Shown here in pieces: positions 33,300-42,043 of a DNA stretch of 64,000 bases. The notes below the pieces were generated by a model. That model did not search any database. It was not told where the DNA came from and was given only the letters and a program-made list of their open reading frames with translations. The stretch is from Bordetella parapertussis (GTDB lineage: Bacteria; Pseudomonadota; Gammaproteobacteria; Burkholderiales; Burkholderiaceae_A). The stretch covers positions 434,001 to 498,000 of the forward strand of contig CAMCRF010000001.1 in assembly GCA_945877235.1 (NCBI GenBank). The letters run 5' to 3'. The position numbers and the translations under genes were made by a program. Position 1 is the stretch's first letter. Every line of letters starts with the position of its first letter.

Positions 33300-34530
33300 A
33301 GAGTCCTTCGAGTCGGTTCGTCAGCGCATGGGGCAGTGGGCACTGCAGTTCACGCCCGATGTCTGCCTTGGCCAATGGCCCAACAGCCTGCTGCTCGAGG
33401 TCTCACCCAGCCTGAAGCTCTGGGGCGGCCTGCAAGCCCTGCTCGAGCGCCTGCGCAGCGGATGGCTCAGCCTGGGCTGGCCCGAAGATGCAGGTATTCA
33501 CATGGCCTGGGGGCCCACCCCACGGGCAGCCGATTGGCGAGTCGCCTGGGGTGCCCCCTCAGACGCCCCACTGGCCGATCTTCCCCTGCGTTGCATTCCC
33601 GAGCTGCAGTCCCAGCTCAGCAGCCTCGAGCGCATGGGGCTCTCTACCCTGGGGCCGCTACTGCGCCTGCCTCGCGCCGGGCTCACCCGCAGGCTCGGCC
33701 CCACAACCCTTCAAGCCCTCGATGCCGGCCTGGGGCGCAGACCAGACCTACGCACCCCCCTGCAGCCCCCCAAAGTCTTCGAGCAGGCCATTGAACTGGC
33801 CCAGCCCAGTCATGACCTTGCATGCCTAGCAGAAGGCTGTCGGCGGCTTTTGCAAGGCTGTGTGGCCTGGCTACAGGCCCAGCAGTGTGGGCTGCGAGAA
33901 GCCCAGTTTTATTTTCACTCTGGCCATCGCGAACAGCATCTCGTGCGCATTGGCCTGGCCGATCCCAGCTGCCAGATCACCCGCATTCAGTCCTTGCTCT
34001 ACCAGCGGCTCGAAAAAGAAGCCCTGCCCGCTGCGGCCCATCTCATTCGCCTTCAGGTCTCATCCATCGAGCCCCTCGCCCTCGAGACTCTCGATTTTTT
34101 TGGCGGAGCCCATCGACAGTCCGACCAGCTGCGCATGCTCTGTGAACGCCTTCAGGCCCGGCTTGGCGATCACCAGGTGCTGCGCATCCACCTGCACGAC
34201 AGCCATCAGCCCGAATCAGCCAGCCAGCTTGCCGCACTCCAGGCCCCAGCCCCGCGCGGCACTCAGTCCCTTACAGCCCCGCCCCCTAGCGCACTGCCCC
34301 CACGGCCGCTCTGGCTGCTTGAGGCCCCCGTGGCACTGCCCATTCGCGGAAACAAGCCCTTCTATGAAGGGCCCCTGCGGCTGCGGGCAGGACCCGAGCG
34401 CATTGAAACCGACTGGTGGACTTCCCCACTGCGGCGCGACTACTTCGTAGCCGAGACCCAAGATCAGCGACTGCTCTGGGTCTTTCGAAACCCAAGCCAC
34501 GAGTGGTTCCTGCATGGCCTCTTTGGCTAG
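33235..34530 (+). CDS. imuB: Y-family polymerase-like mutasome protein ImuB (catalytically inactive type)
   Basis: Adaptor that links DnaE2 and ImuA to the beta clamp. The 431-residue product (ATG at 33235) follows the Y-family layout but lacks the catalytic acidic residues: the first motif reads WIACQFPTP rather than D-x-D/E-containing polymerase sequence. The helix-hairpin-helix part (LSSLERMGLSTLGPLLRLP) and the C-terminal DUF6504-like end (YEGPLRLRAGPERIETDWW, RDYFVAET, WFLHGLFG) are present. A clear clamp-binding motif was not found by eye. It ends 9 bases before dnaE2. Confidence 0.92.
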   Translation: MLWIACQFPTPIAPLSVRLSPEESFESVRQRMGQWALQFTPDVCLGQWPNSLLLEVSPSLKLWGGLQALLERLRSGWLSLGWPEDAGIHMAWGPTPRAADWRVAWGAPSDAPLADLPLRCIPELQSQLSSLERMGLSTLGPLLRLPRAGLTRRLGPTTLQALDAGLGRRPDLRTPLQPPKVFEQAIELAQPSHDLACLAEGCRRLLQGCVAWLQAQQCGLREAQFYFHSGHREQHLVRIGLADPSCQITRIQSLLYQRLEKEALPAAAHLIRLQVSSIEPLALETLDFFGGAHRQSDQLRMLCERLQARLGDHQVLRIHLHDSHQPESASQLAALQAPAPRGTQSLTAPPPSALPPRPLWLLEAPVALPIRGNKPFYEGPLRLRAGPERIETDWWTSPLRRDYFVAETQDQRLLWVFRNPSHEWFLHGLFG

Positions 34531-34539
34531 CCCACACCC

Positions 34540-37500
34540 ATGGACTATGCCGAGCTCGTCTGCCGCAGCAACTTCAGTTTTCTGCAGGCCGCCTCTCACC
34601 CCGAAGACTTAGTCGCACGGGCCCATGCACTGGGCTATAAGGCATTGGCCCTCACCGATGAGGCCAGTGTCTCAGGCAGCGTGCGGGCCCACCTGGCCGG
34701 TGAATCCCTGGGCATACAGGTCATTCACGGCGCACAGTTTGTGCTCACAACAGGGCTGCGGCTTTCTTTCCTGGTGCGCAATCGCACCGGATGGGCCGAG
34801 CTCTGCCGGCTCATTACCCTGGGCCGCAGACGGGCTGAAAAGGGCCGCTATGCGCTCAGCCCAGAAGACTTCCAGTCCCATGCCATGACCAACTGCCTGG
34901 CCCTCTGGCTGCCCAGCCCCGATCAGTCGGAGTCTGACCTCCACCCCGAGGGCCGCTGGATGAAAGCCCAGTTCGGCGACCGGGTGTCGCTGGCCTACAG
35001 CCTCTCCCTCCGAGCAGACGACCGCGCCTGGCAGCAGCAGCTCATGACCCTCGGTGCGCTGCTGCGTATGCCGCTGGTGGCCACCGGCGATGTACTCATG
35101 CACCGCCGCAGCCAAAAGCCGCTCGCCGATCTGCTCACGGCCATTCGCATGGGCTGCTCGGTGGCCGAGTGCGGACAGGCCCTCACCGCCAACGCCGAGC
35201 GGGCCCTGCAGCCGCGTCTGCGCATGTCTCGCCGCTATCCCCCCGAGCACCTGCAGGCCAGTCTCCTGCTGGCCGAGCAATGCCAGTTCTCGTTAAGCGA
35301 GCTGCGCTACGAATACCCTGACGAGATCGTGCCTGCAGGCCTAACGCCAGCCCAATGGCTGCGTCACCTCACCGAGGAGGGCGCACGCCAGCGCTTTCCT
35401 CTACACCAGTTTCCCGAGGGCATGCCCGCAAAGGTGCGCCAGCAGATTGAGCACGAGCTCAGTCTCATTGCCGACCTGCAGTACGAGCCCTACTTCTTAA
35501 CGGTCTACGACATTGTGGCCTTCGCGCGTTCGCGCGGCATTCTCTGCCAAGGTCGTGGGTCTGCGGCCAACTCTGCGGTCTGCTACTGCCTGGGCATTAC
35601 CGAAGTCGACCCCTCACGCATGAGCATGCTCTTTGAGCGTTTCATCTCTAAAGAACGCAACGAGCCCCCCGACATCGATGTGGACTTCGAACACCAGCGA
35701 CGCGAAGAGGTCATTCAGTACCTCTACACCAAGTATGGCCGCGAGCGAGCCGCCCTCACCGCAGCCCTCATTCGCTATCGGCCTCGCTCGGCCCTGCGAG
35801 ACAGTGGCAAGGCACTCGGGCTAGACCCTGTTGTGGTCGACCTTGCCGCCAAAGGCCGCAGCTGGTGGGAGGGAAAATCGATTGTGGCGCCGGGCCTCAA
35901 GGCCTCCATTGATGAAGGCCTAGCCCGTCTGGCTCAGCTGCAACCAAACCAGACACTGCCCAGCACGCCCAGTGAGACCGCCCTACAGCAGTGGGCAGAC
36001 ATGGCCAACCATCTGCTGGGTTTTCCGCGTCATCTCTCGCAACATGTGGGCGGCTTTGTCATTGCCCGCCATAGCCTCAGCGAGCTCGTACCCATTGAGA
36101 ACGCGGCCATGCCCGAGCGCAGCATCATTCAATGGGACAAAGACGACATCGATGCCCTGGGCCTGCTCAAGGTGGATGTGTTGGCACTGGGCATGCTGTC
36201 CGCCATTCAACGGGCACTGCAGTTTGTCGGCCAGAAGATGGGCCGCACCACCCCGCTGCCCATGCAGGAGGTTCCCGCAGAAGACGAGGCCACCTACCAG
36301 ATGATTCAGGCCGCCGACACAGTGGGGGTCTTTCAGATCGAGTCTCGAGCCCAGATGAGCATGCTGCCGCGGCTCAAGCCCGCCTGCTTCTACGACCTGG
36401 TCATCGAGGTCGCCATTGTGCGCCCCGGCCCCATTCAGGGCGGTATGGTCCACCCTTACCTGCGCCGCCGACAGGGCCTCGAGCCCGTAGACTTTCCCAG
36501 CCCCGCAGTACGCCAGGCGCTTGAGCGCACCTTGGGTGTGCCCATCTTTCAAGAGCAGGTGATGCAGCTGGCCATTCTGGCCGCGGGCTTCACCCCAGGC
36601 GAAGCCGACCAGCTCCGACGCGCCATGGCCGCCTGGAAGCGCAGGGGCAGCCTTGGTCCCTTTGAAGATCGTCTCATCAGCGGCATGCTCATGCGCGGCT
36701 ACAGCCGCGACTTTGCCGAGCGGGTGTTCGCCCAGATTCAAGGCTTTGGTGAATACGGCTTCCCCGAGTCTCATGCCGCGAGCTTTGCGCTGTTGGTCTA
36801 TGTCAGTTGTTGGCTCAAGTGTCATCACCCCGATGCCTTTCTGGCGGCGCTGCTCAACAGCCAGCCTATGGGGTTTTATGCCCCCGCTCAGTTGGTGCGC
36901 GATGCCCGTGCCCATGGGGTAGAGGTGCGCGGTGTAGACATACAGGCCAGCGCAGTCGACAGCAGCCTGGAGCCGCCCGCGTCCGCAGCTCAGCCGCTCA
37001 CAGCCCATCCACGCGCGTCGCTCTGGCCCGTACGTCTGGGCCTCAACCGCGTGGCCCAGCTCTCCCAAGAGGCCATGCATCGTGTGGTTCAAGCCCGTAC
37101 AGCGCACGGCCGCTTTCAGTCCATTGAAGACTTGGCGCAGCGCGCGCAGCTCAGCCGCGTCGACCTACAGGCCCTGGCTGCAGCCAATGCACTTGAAAGC
37201 CTGACGGGCCATCGCCATGCCGCCAGCTGGGCAGCTGCCGGGCATGAGCCCATGAAGGGGGTGCTGCATGCCACACAGGTACAAGAGCCCGAGCTGGCCC
37301 AAGACCTTCTGCCCGCCCCCACAGAGGCTGCCAACTTGGTGTCTGACTATGCAAGCCTGGGCCTCACACTTGGCCGTCATCCCATTGCCCTGATTCGGGA
37401 TCAGCTGCGTGAGCGGTTCAAGAGCGTGCCCGCCATTGAGCTGCGGCAAATGCCCAATGACCGCCTGGCCCGTGCCACCGGCCTGGTCACCCACCGCCAA

Positions 37501-37746
37501 CGCCCAGGGACAGCCAAGGGTGTGGTGTTCATGACGCTTGAAGACGAGACAGGCAGCGTGAACCTGATTGTCTGGCCCGATGTGCTGGCGCGTTTTAAGC
37601 AAGCCTGCCTACAAGGCCAGGTCATTACCGCCTATGGCCGCTGGCAGACTCATCATCTGGTGAGCCTGCGCATTGAAGATCACACCGCACTGCTGGCCCA
37701 GGCCCTGGGGGGCATGGTGCAGAGAAAGTCGAGAGACTTCCACTGA
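34540..37746 (+). CDS. dnaE2: Error-prone DNA polymerase DnaE2
   Basis: C-family polymerase that performs mutagenic lesion bypass with ImuA/ImuB. The 1068-residue product starts with a PHP domain (ELVCRSNFSFLQAASHPEDL). It carries GRGSAANSAVCYCLGITEVDP and the catalytic Asp motif PPDIDVDFEHQRREEV, then the finger motifs (GVFQIESRAQMSMLPRLKP). An OB-fold follows near the end (TGLVTHRQRPGTAKGVVF). It is shorter than replicative DnaE, as expected. It is the last gene of the SOS operon and convergent with the NlpC/P60 gene (6-base gap). Confidence 0.97.
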   Translation: MDYAELVCRSNFSFLQAASHPEDLVARAHALGYKALALTDEASVSGSVRAHLAGESLGIQVIHGAQFVLTTGLRLSFLVRNRTGWAELCRLITLGRRRAEKGRYALSPEDFQSHAMTNCLALWLPSPDQSESDLHPEGRWMKAQFGDRVSLAYSLSLRADDRAWQQQLMTLGALLRMPLVATGDVLMHRRSQKPLADLLTAIRMGCSVAECGQALTANAERALQPRLRMSRRYPPEHLQASLLLAEQCQFSLSELRYEYPDEIVPAGLTPAQWLRHLTEEGARQRFPLHQFPEGMPAKVRQQIEHELSLIADLQYEPYFLTVYDIVAFARSRGILCQGRGSAANSAVCYCLGITEVDPSRMSMLFERFISKERNEPPDIDVDFEHQRREEVIQYLYTKYGRERAALTAALIRYRPRSALRDSGKALGLDPVVVDLAAKGRSWWEGKSIVAPGLKASIDEGLARLAQLQPNQTLPSTPSETALQQWADMANHLLGFPRHLSQHVGGFVIARHSLSELVPIENAAMPERSIIQWDKDDIDALGLLKVDVLALGMLSAIQRALQFVGQKMGRTTPLPMQEVPAEDEATYQMIQAADTVGVFQIESRAQMSMLPRLKPACFYDLVIEVAIVRPGPIQGGMVHPYLRRRQGLEPVDFPSPAVRQALERTLGVPIFQEQVMQLAILAAGFTPGEADQLRRAMAAWKRRGSLGPFEDRLISGMLMRGYSRDFAERVFAQIQGFGEYGFPESHAASFALLVYVSCWLKCHHPDAFLAALLNSQPMGFYAPAQLVRDARAHGVEVRGVDIQASAVDSSLEPPASAAQPLTAHPRASLWPVRLGLNRVAQLSQEAMHRVVQARTAHGRFQSIEDLAQRAQLSRVDLQALAAANALESLTGHRHAASWAAAGHEPMKGVLHATQVQEPELAQDLLPAPTEAANLVSDYASLGLTLGRHPIALIRDQLRERFKSVPAIELRQMPNDRLARATGLVTHRQRPGTAKGVVFMTLEDETGSVNLIVWPDVLARFKQACLQGQVITAYGRWQTHHLVSLRIEDHTALLAQALGGMVQRKSRDFH

Positions 37747-37752
37747 TCAACC

Positions 37753-38238
37753 TCAGGCCCCAAGCCGACGAAACCCCGTGATGCGTGGCCCCCAGTAGCC
37801 ACTGACCAGACTCTCAAGCCGCACGGTTCCGCCCTTCGCAGGTGCATGCACGAACCGGTTCTGGCCGATATAAATGCCCACATGCGAGTAGGTTTCACCC
37901 GTGGTGTTGAAGAAGACGAGGTCTCCAGGTAGCCGGTCGGCGGCATCGATCTCACGACCCGCCCGGCTCATCTGCTCTACCGTGCGCGGCAGACGGGCCC
38001 CGAGCGAGCGCTGCATGACATAGACCACCAGGCCGCTGCAATCGAAACCACTCGCAGGTGTGTTGCCTCCCCATTTGTAGGGCGTACCCACCAGCGAGAA
38101 GGCCTGAATGGCGGGCTCGGCAAGGCCGCGCACTTCTGACTCGAGCCTTGCCTCTGGAATAGTGGGGCTTGTCGATGAGGGGCCGCGAGTTGCGCAGCCC
38201 GATAGCCACACCACCAGAAGCAGCAGCAGAATGCGCAC
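37753..38238 (-). CDS. NlpC/P60-family lipoprotein (peptidoglycan endopeptidase)
   Basis: The 161-residue product has a lipoprotein signal (MRILLLLLVVWLSGC) and a C40 peptidase domain. The catalytic Cys lies in GFDCSGLVVYV, the His in YSHVGIYIG and the third polar residue in RFVHAPAKGG. Such enzymes cut peptide stems of peptidoglycan and remodel the cell wall (Spr/MepS-like). It is the last gene of the long minus-strand block, 26 bases after metZ. Confidence 0.91.
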   Translation of the reverse strand: MRILLLLLVVWLSGCATRGPSSTSPTIPEARLESEVRGLAEPAIQAFSLVGTPYKWGGNTPASGFDCSGLVVYVMQRSLGARLPRTVEQMSRAGREIDAADRLPGDLVFFNTTGETYSHVGIYIGQNRFVHAPAKGGTVRLESLVSGYWGPRITGFRRLGA

Positions 38239-38264
38239 GGCGCAGGCCCTCCAGTCCTAGAGCC

Positions 38265-39461
38265 CTAGAGCCCTCGAGCCAAGTCCTGCATCAGGTCTTC
38301 TACATCTTCGAGGCCAACCGCCAGTCGAATCAGCCCCTGGCCTATGCCCGCCCTCTGACGCGCCTCTTCTGAGATTCGCCCATGGGTGGTTGAAGCTGGG
38401 TGCGTGATGATGGACCGGGTGTCGCCCAGGTTGCCCGTGCGCGAGAAGATTTCCACTGCATTGACCACACGAAAAGCAGCACGCTGAAGCGCCTCGGGCG
38501 ATTCACCTTTGAGCTCAAATGAGACCACCGCCCCACCGCTCGACTGCTGCCGCATGGCCAATGCATGCTGAGGGTGAGAGGGCAATCCGGGGTAGAGCAC
38601 CCGCGCAACCGAGGGCTGCTGCTCGAGCCACTGCGCTAAGGCCAAGGCCGAGGCCGAATGGGCCTGCATGCGAATTTTGAGGGTCTCGAGTGACTTGTGC
38701 AGCACCCATGCATTGAAGGGAGCAAGCGAGGGACCGCAGGTGCGCACCACTTGGCGTACCGGGTCGACCAGGGCCTTGGGCCCCGCGACCGCACCGCCCA
38801 ACACCCTGCCCTGGCCATCGATGTATTTGGTTGCAGAGTGCAGCACCAGGTCAATGGGGAACTCGAGCGGACGCTGCAGCGCAGGCGTGCAAAAGCAGTT
38901 GTCGACCACAGTCAGCACCCCCGCATTGCGGGCTGCCTCTCCAATGGCTTGAAGGTCGGCAATCTCGAGCAAGGGATTTGAGGGTGTCTCAAGATAGATG
39001 AGCTTCGTCTTGGGGCCAATGGCATGGGCCCAGGCAGCTGCGTCGGTGAGCGGCACCATTCGAATGCTCACACCAAACTTGGTGAGGTAGTTGTCAAAGA
39101 GTTGCAGCGTGGCCCCAAAGAGACTGGGCGTTGTCAGCACCTCATCACCTGCTCTCAGGTGACCCAGGCAGACAGCGAGAATGGCCGACATGCCCGAGGC
39201 CGTGGCTACGCAATCCTCGGCACCCTCGAGTGCTGCAAGCCGCGCCTCAAACATCTGGACCGATGGGTTGGTGAACCGAGAGTAGACCGTTCCGGGCTCT
39301 TGGTTCTGAAATCGGCGGGCGGCCTGTTCGGCGTCGTCGAACACAAAGCTCGAGGTGAGGTACATGGCCTCACTGTGCTCGCCAAACTGGGAGCGCTCGG
39401 TGCCGGCGCGCACGGCAAGCGTGTTGAAACCAAGACCGCTGCGAAGCCTGGGCTTATCCAC
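38265..39461 (-). CDS. metZ: O-succinylhomoserine sulfhydrylase
   Basis: PLP enzyme that makes homocysteine from O-succinylhomoserine and sulfide, for methionine synthesis. The Cys/Met-metabolism fold is clear: YSRFTNPSVQMFEARLAALEG, ETPSNPLLEIADL, and the PLP-Lys in HSATKYIDGQGRVLGG. The GTG at 39461 (398 residues) overlaps the purF stop by 8 bases and gives the usual family start (VDKPRLRSGLGFNTLAVRAG). An ATG at 39503 would add 14 residues inside purF. The purF-metZ order is typical for Burkholderiales. Confidence 0.93.
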   Translation of the reverse strand: MDKPRLRSGLGFNTLAVRAGTERSQFGEHSEAMYLTSSFVFDDAEQAARRFQNQEPGTVYSRFTNPSVQMFEARLAALEGAEDCVATASGMSAILAVCLGHLRAGDEVLTTPSLFGATLQLFDNYLTKFGVSIRMVPLTDAAAWAHAIGPKTKLIYLETPSNPLLEIADLQAIGEAARNAGVLTVVDNCFCTPALQRPLEFPIDLVLHSATKYIDGQGRVLGGAVAGPKALVDPVRQVVRTCGPSLAPFNAWVLHKSLETLKIRMQAHSASALALAQWLEQQPSVARVLYPGLPSHPQHALAMRQQSSGGAVVSFELKGESPEALQRAAFRVVNAVEIFSRTGNLGDTRSIITHPASTTHGRISEEARQRAGIGQGLIRLAVGLEDVEDLMQDLARGL

Positions 39462-40908
39462 GGGCAGCCTCCAGTCGATCGAGCAGTGCGGGGGTGACAT
39501 CACCGGTGATGTAATGTCCGTCGAAGCAAGAGGCTTCGAGACACTTCACAGAGGGGTTAAAGCCCTGCACATCGTCGCGCATCTCAGAGATGCCCTGATA
39601 GATCAGCGCATCGGCACCAATGGCCTGGCAGATTTCCTCATCGCTTCGCCCGTGAGCAATCAGCTCATGGCGTGTGGGCATGTCAATGCCATAGACGTTT
39701 GGGAATCGAACCGGCGGCGCCGCAGAGGCGAAGATGACGCCCTTGGCGCCAGACTCACGGGCCATGCTCACAATCTCTCGGCTGGTGGTTCCGCGCACGA
39801 TCGAATCGTCAACAATGAGCACGTTCTTGCCCTTGAACTCCGTTGCCATGGCATTGAGCTTCTGGCGCACCGACTTTCGACGCACCTCCTGGCCCGGCAT
39901 GATGAAGGTGCGGCCCACATAACGGTTCTTAATAAACCCCTCTCGGTAGGGCACGTTCAGATGCATGGCCAGCTGCAATGCTGCGGGACGACTGGAGTCT
40001 GGAATGGGCATGACGACATCGATATTGCCCTTGGGAAAGCGCTTGACCACCTCGAGCGCAAGCGTCTCGCCCATCTTGAGCCGCGCGTCGTAGACCGAAA
40101 TGCCGTCCATGAGCGAGTCGGGCCGCGCGAAGTAGACATACTCAAACACGCAGGGGTTGAGCCCTTGGGGCTGGCCACAGACCTTGGCCGAAAAGGTGCG
40201 ATCCTCCGTGAGCACCACGCACTCACCTGGAGCCACGTCGCGCAGCAGCTTAAAGCCCAAGGCCTCAAGTGCGACAGACTCAGACGCCAGCATGTACTCC
40301 TTACCTTTCGGGCCGTCAAGCACACCAAGCACGAGAGGACGAATGCCGTAGGGGTCGCGAAAGCCCACTACGCCGAAGCCAGGAATCATGGCCACACAGG
40401 CATAGGCACCCTTCACCCGCTGGTGAAGCACCGTGACCGCGGCAAAGACCGCATCGGGGTCGAGCGTGAGGCCACTGACCGCCTGTTGCAGTTCGTGTGC
40501 GAGCACATTGAGCAGAACCTCGGAGTCGCTCTCGGTGTTGATGTGACGTCGGTCGCGTTGATACATGTCCTCTTGCAGTTCTGCTGCATTGGTGAGGTTC
40601 CCGTTGTGGCCCAACACAATGCCAAAAGGTGCGTTCACGTAGAAAGGCTGCGACTCCTCTGCACTCAGGGCGCTCCCTGCTGTGGGATAGCGGACATGGC
40701 CAATGCCCATGTCTCCGGTGAGGTTGCGCATATCGCGAGTGCGAAAGACATCTCGGACCAGCCCATTGCCTCGCGCGAGGTTAATGCGCTTGCCCTGAGC
40801 GGTTGCAATACCTGCGGCGTCCTGCCCCCGGTGCTGCAGCAATAGAAGCGCGTCGTAGAGCATTTGGTTGACGGGACCAGTCGAGACAATGCCAACGACA
40901 CCGCACAT
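39454..40908 (-). CDS. purF: Amidophosphoribosyltransferase
   Basis: First committed enzyme of purine synthesis; transfers glutamine ammonia to PRPP. In the 484-residue product the N-terminal nucleophile Cys2 lies in MCGVVGIVST and becomes terminal after Met removal. The amidotransferase core (LQHRGQDAAGIAT, GHNGNLTNA) and the PRPP-binding motif NVLIVDDSIVRGTTSREIV are complete. It follows cvpA by 2 bases, the conserved cvpA-purF pair, and overlaps metZ. Confidence 0.98.
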   Translation of the reverse strand: MCGVVGIVSTGPVNQMLYDALLLLQHRGQDAAGIATAQGKRINLARGNGLVRDVFRTRDMRNLTGDMGIGHVRYPTAGSALSAEESQPFYVNAPFGIVLGHNGNLTNAAELQEDMYQRDRRHINTESDSEVLLNVLAHELQQAVSGLTLDPDAVFAAVTVLHQRVKGAYACVAMIPGFGVVGFRDPYGIRPLVLGVLDGPKGKEYMLASESVALEALGFKLLRDVAPGECVVLTEDRTFSAKVCGQPQGLNPCVFEYVYFARPDSLMDGISVYDARLKMGETLALEVVKRFPKGNIDVVMPIPDSSRPAALQLAMHLNVPYREGFIKNRYVGRTFIMPGQEVRRKSVRQKLNAMATEFKGKNVLIVDDSIVRGTTSREIVSMARESGAKGVIFASAAPPVRFPNVYGIDMPTRHELIAHGRSDEEICQAIGADALIYQGISEMRDDVQGFNPSVKCLEASCFDGHYITGDVTPALLDRLEAARG

Positions 40909-40910
40909 GG

Positions 40911-41426
40911 TTAGGAACCTTTCAGAAGTTCAGAAGGAATACGACTCGACACAAAACTCGGCATCCAGGGCGTGAGCACCTGAATGGACCACTCGAGTGC
41001 AGGACGCGCATAGGCGTTCTGCCACTCGGGCTGTGCGGGAAGCGGGGTCATGGCCCCAAGCACCGCAAGAATAGACATGATCACCACGCCACGAACCGCT
41101 CCAAATATTGCGCCCATGGCACGGTCAAGGACACTGGCACCGGAGGCCTTCACCAACTCTTTGAGGGTCGCCGTCACCAGACGCCCGAGCAGCAGCACGA
41201 TCACCACAATGAGCAGGAAGGCGAGGGTAAGGGCCAGGGGCTCGGCGAGCCACTCGGTGAAGGGCTCGGCCACCATATGCGCCAGACGGCTGCCGGCGAC
41301 AATCGCCAAGACCCAGACCGCCAGAGAGGCCACCTCTTGAAGCAGGCCGCGCAGAACCGAAAGCAGAGCCGACGAGAGCACCACCACCAGGCAGACCCAG
41401 TCGATCCAGGTGAGGGCTTGCATCAT
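40911..41426 (-). CDS. cvpA: CvpA family membrane protein
   Basis: The 171-residue inner-membrane protein has four predicted transmembrane helices (about residues 5-22, 27-47, 62-84 and 103-123) and the family signature DRAMGAIFGAVRGVVI. CvpA is linked to colicin V production and to envelope stress tolerance in enterobacteria; its molecular role is unclear. It sits between the SPOR gene (4-base overlap) and purF (2-base gap). Confidence 0.92.
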   Translation of the reverse strand: MMQALTWIDWVCLVVVLSSALLSVLRGLLQEVASLAVWVLAIVAGSRLAHMVAEPFTEWLAEPLALTLAFLLIVVIVLLLGRLVTATLKELVKASGASVLDRAMGAIFGAVRGVVIMSILAVLGAMTPLPAQPEWQNAYARPALEWSIQVLTPWMPSFVSSRIPSELLKGS

Positions 41427-42043
41427 GGTGTCGCCACCTTCACCACCGCCGCGTCGTAGCCTTGCAGCTTGGCGCGTGCAACCACCCCACTGGCATCCTC
41501 CTCAGACAGCGGCCCAATGCGAACCCGATGACGCTGCGCGCTGCCCGTGCCCACCGCACTGATGGCCACCTTGTGGCCGGCCGACTCCAGTCGTTTCTTG
41601 ACCTGATCTGCTGTTGAGCGACTGCTATAAGCCCCCACCTGAACAAAGACCTGGCGCGTCTGCACCGCAGGCGCTGGGGCGGGAGTGGGAGCGGGCGCGG
41701 GAGCCGGGACAGGAGCTGGGACGGGAGCAGTTTCGGACGCAGCGGAGGTTGCTGGCGTGGGCAGCGTTGCGACGGGCGGTGTTGCAGCGGTCGTTGCCGG
41801 TTCAGCGGGAGCAGGCGCAGGGGCAGGCGCAGGGGCAGGGGCAGGCGCTTCGGCCTTCTGGGTCGGCATGATCACTGCGAAATCGCGTGCCAACGGTCGG
41901 GGCGTATCGTGCAGCACGCTGTAGGCCACCATGGATGCAAGCACCGCAAAAATAAGCGCGCCAATCAGGCGCCAGCGCGCCCTTTGACGGTGCTCCGCCA
42001 TTGGGTCTGCACGCTGGCTGTCTTCAGAGGGCATCGGGGGCAT
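41423..42043 (-). CDS. SPOR-domain cell-division protein (DedD/FtsN-like)
   Basis: Probable divisome protein that binds septal peptidoglycan stripped of stem peptides. With the ATG at 42043 the product has 206 residues: a short cytoplasmic basic part, one transmembrane helix (about 26-45, LIGALIFAVLASMVAYSVL), a long Ala/Pro tether (about 65-126), and a C-terminal SPOR domain (QVFVQVGAYSSRSTADQVKKR, then HRVRIGPLSEEDASGVVARA). Start alternatives are 42088 and 42034; all overlap the folC end. The folC-SPOR-cvpA-purF order matches dedD in enterobacteria. Confidence 0.9.
   Translation of the reverse strand: MPPMPSEDSQRADPMAEHRQRARWRLIGALIFAVLASMVAYSVLHDTPRPLARDFAVIMPTQKAEAPAPAPAPAPAPAPAEPATTAATPPVATLPTPATSAASETAPVPAPVPAPAPAPTPAPAPAVQTRQVFVQVGAYSSRSTADQVKKRLESAGHKVAISAVGTGSAQRHRVRIGPLSEEDASGVVARAKLQGYDAAVVKVATP
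41666..41851. repeat. Ala/Pro-coding low-complexity repeat inside the SPOR gene
   Basis: About 62 codons consist almost only of Ala, Pro, Val and Thr, with short GCxCCx units (GGGGCAGGCGCA on the plus strand) repeated in tandem near 41810-41850 and again near 41680-41725. Such tracts can change length by slippage without shifting frame when units are 6 bases. They separate the membrane helix from the SPOR domain. Confidence 0.8.

Noticed and set aside
38240..38275. CCTAGAGCC direct repeat between metZ and the NlpC gene as a terminator
   Set aside because: The copies are direct, not inverted, and no T-run follows; no stable hairpin was found.
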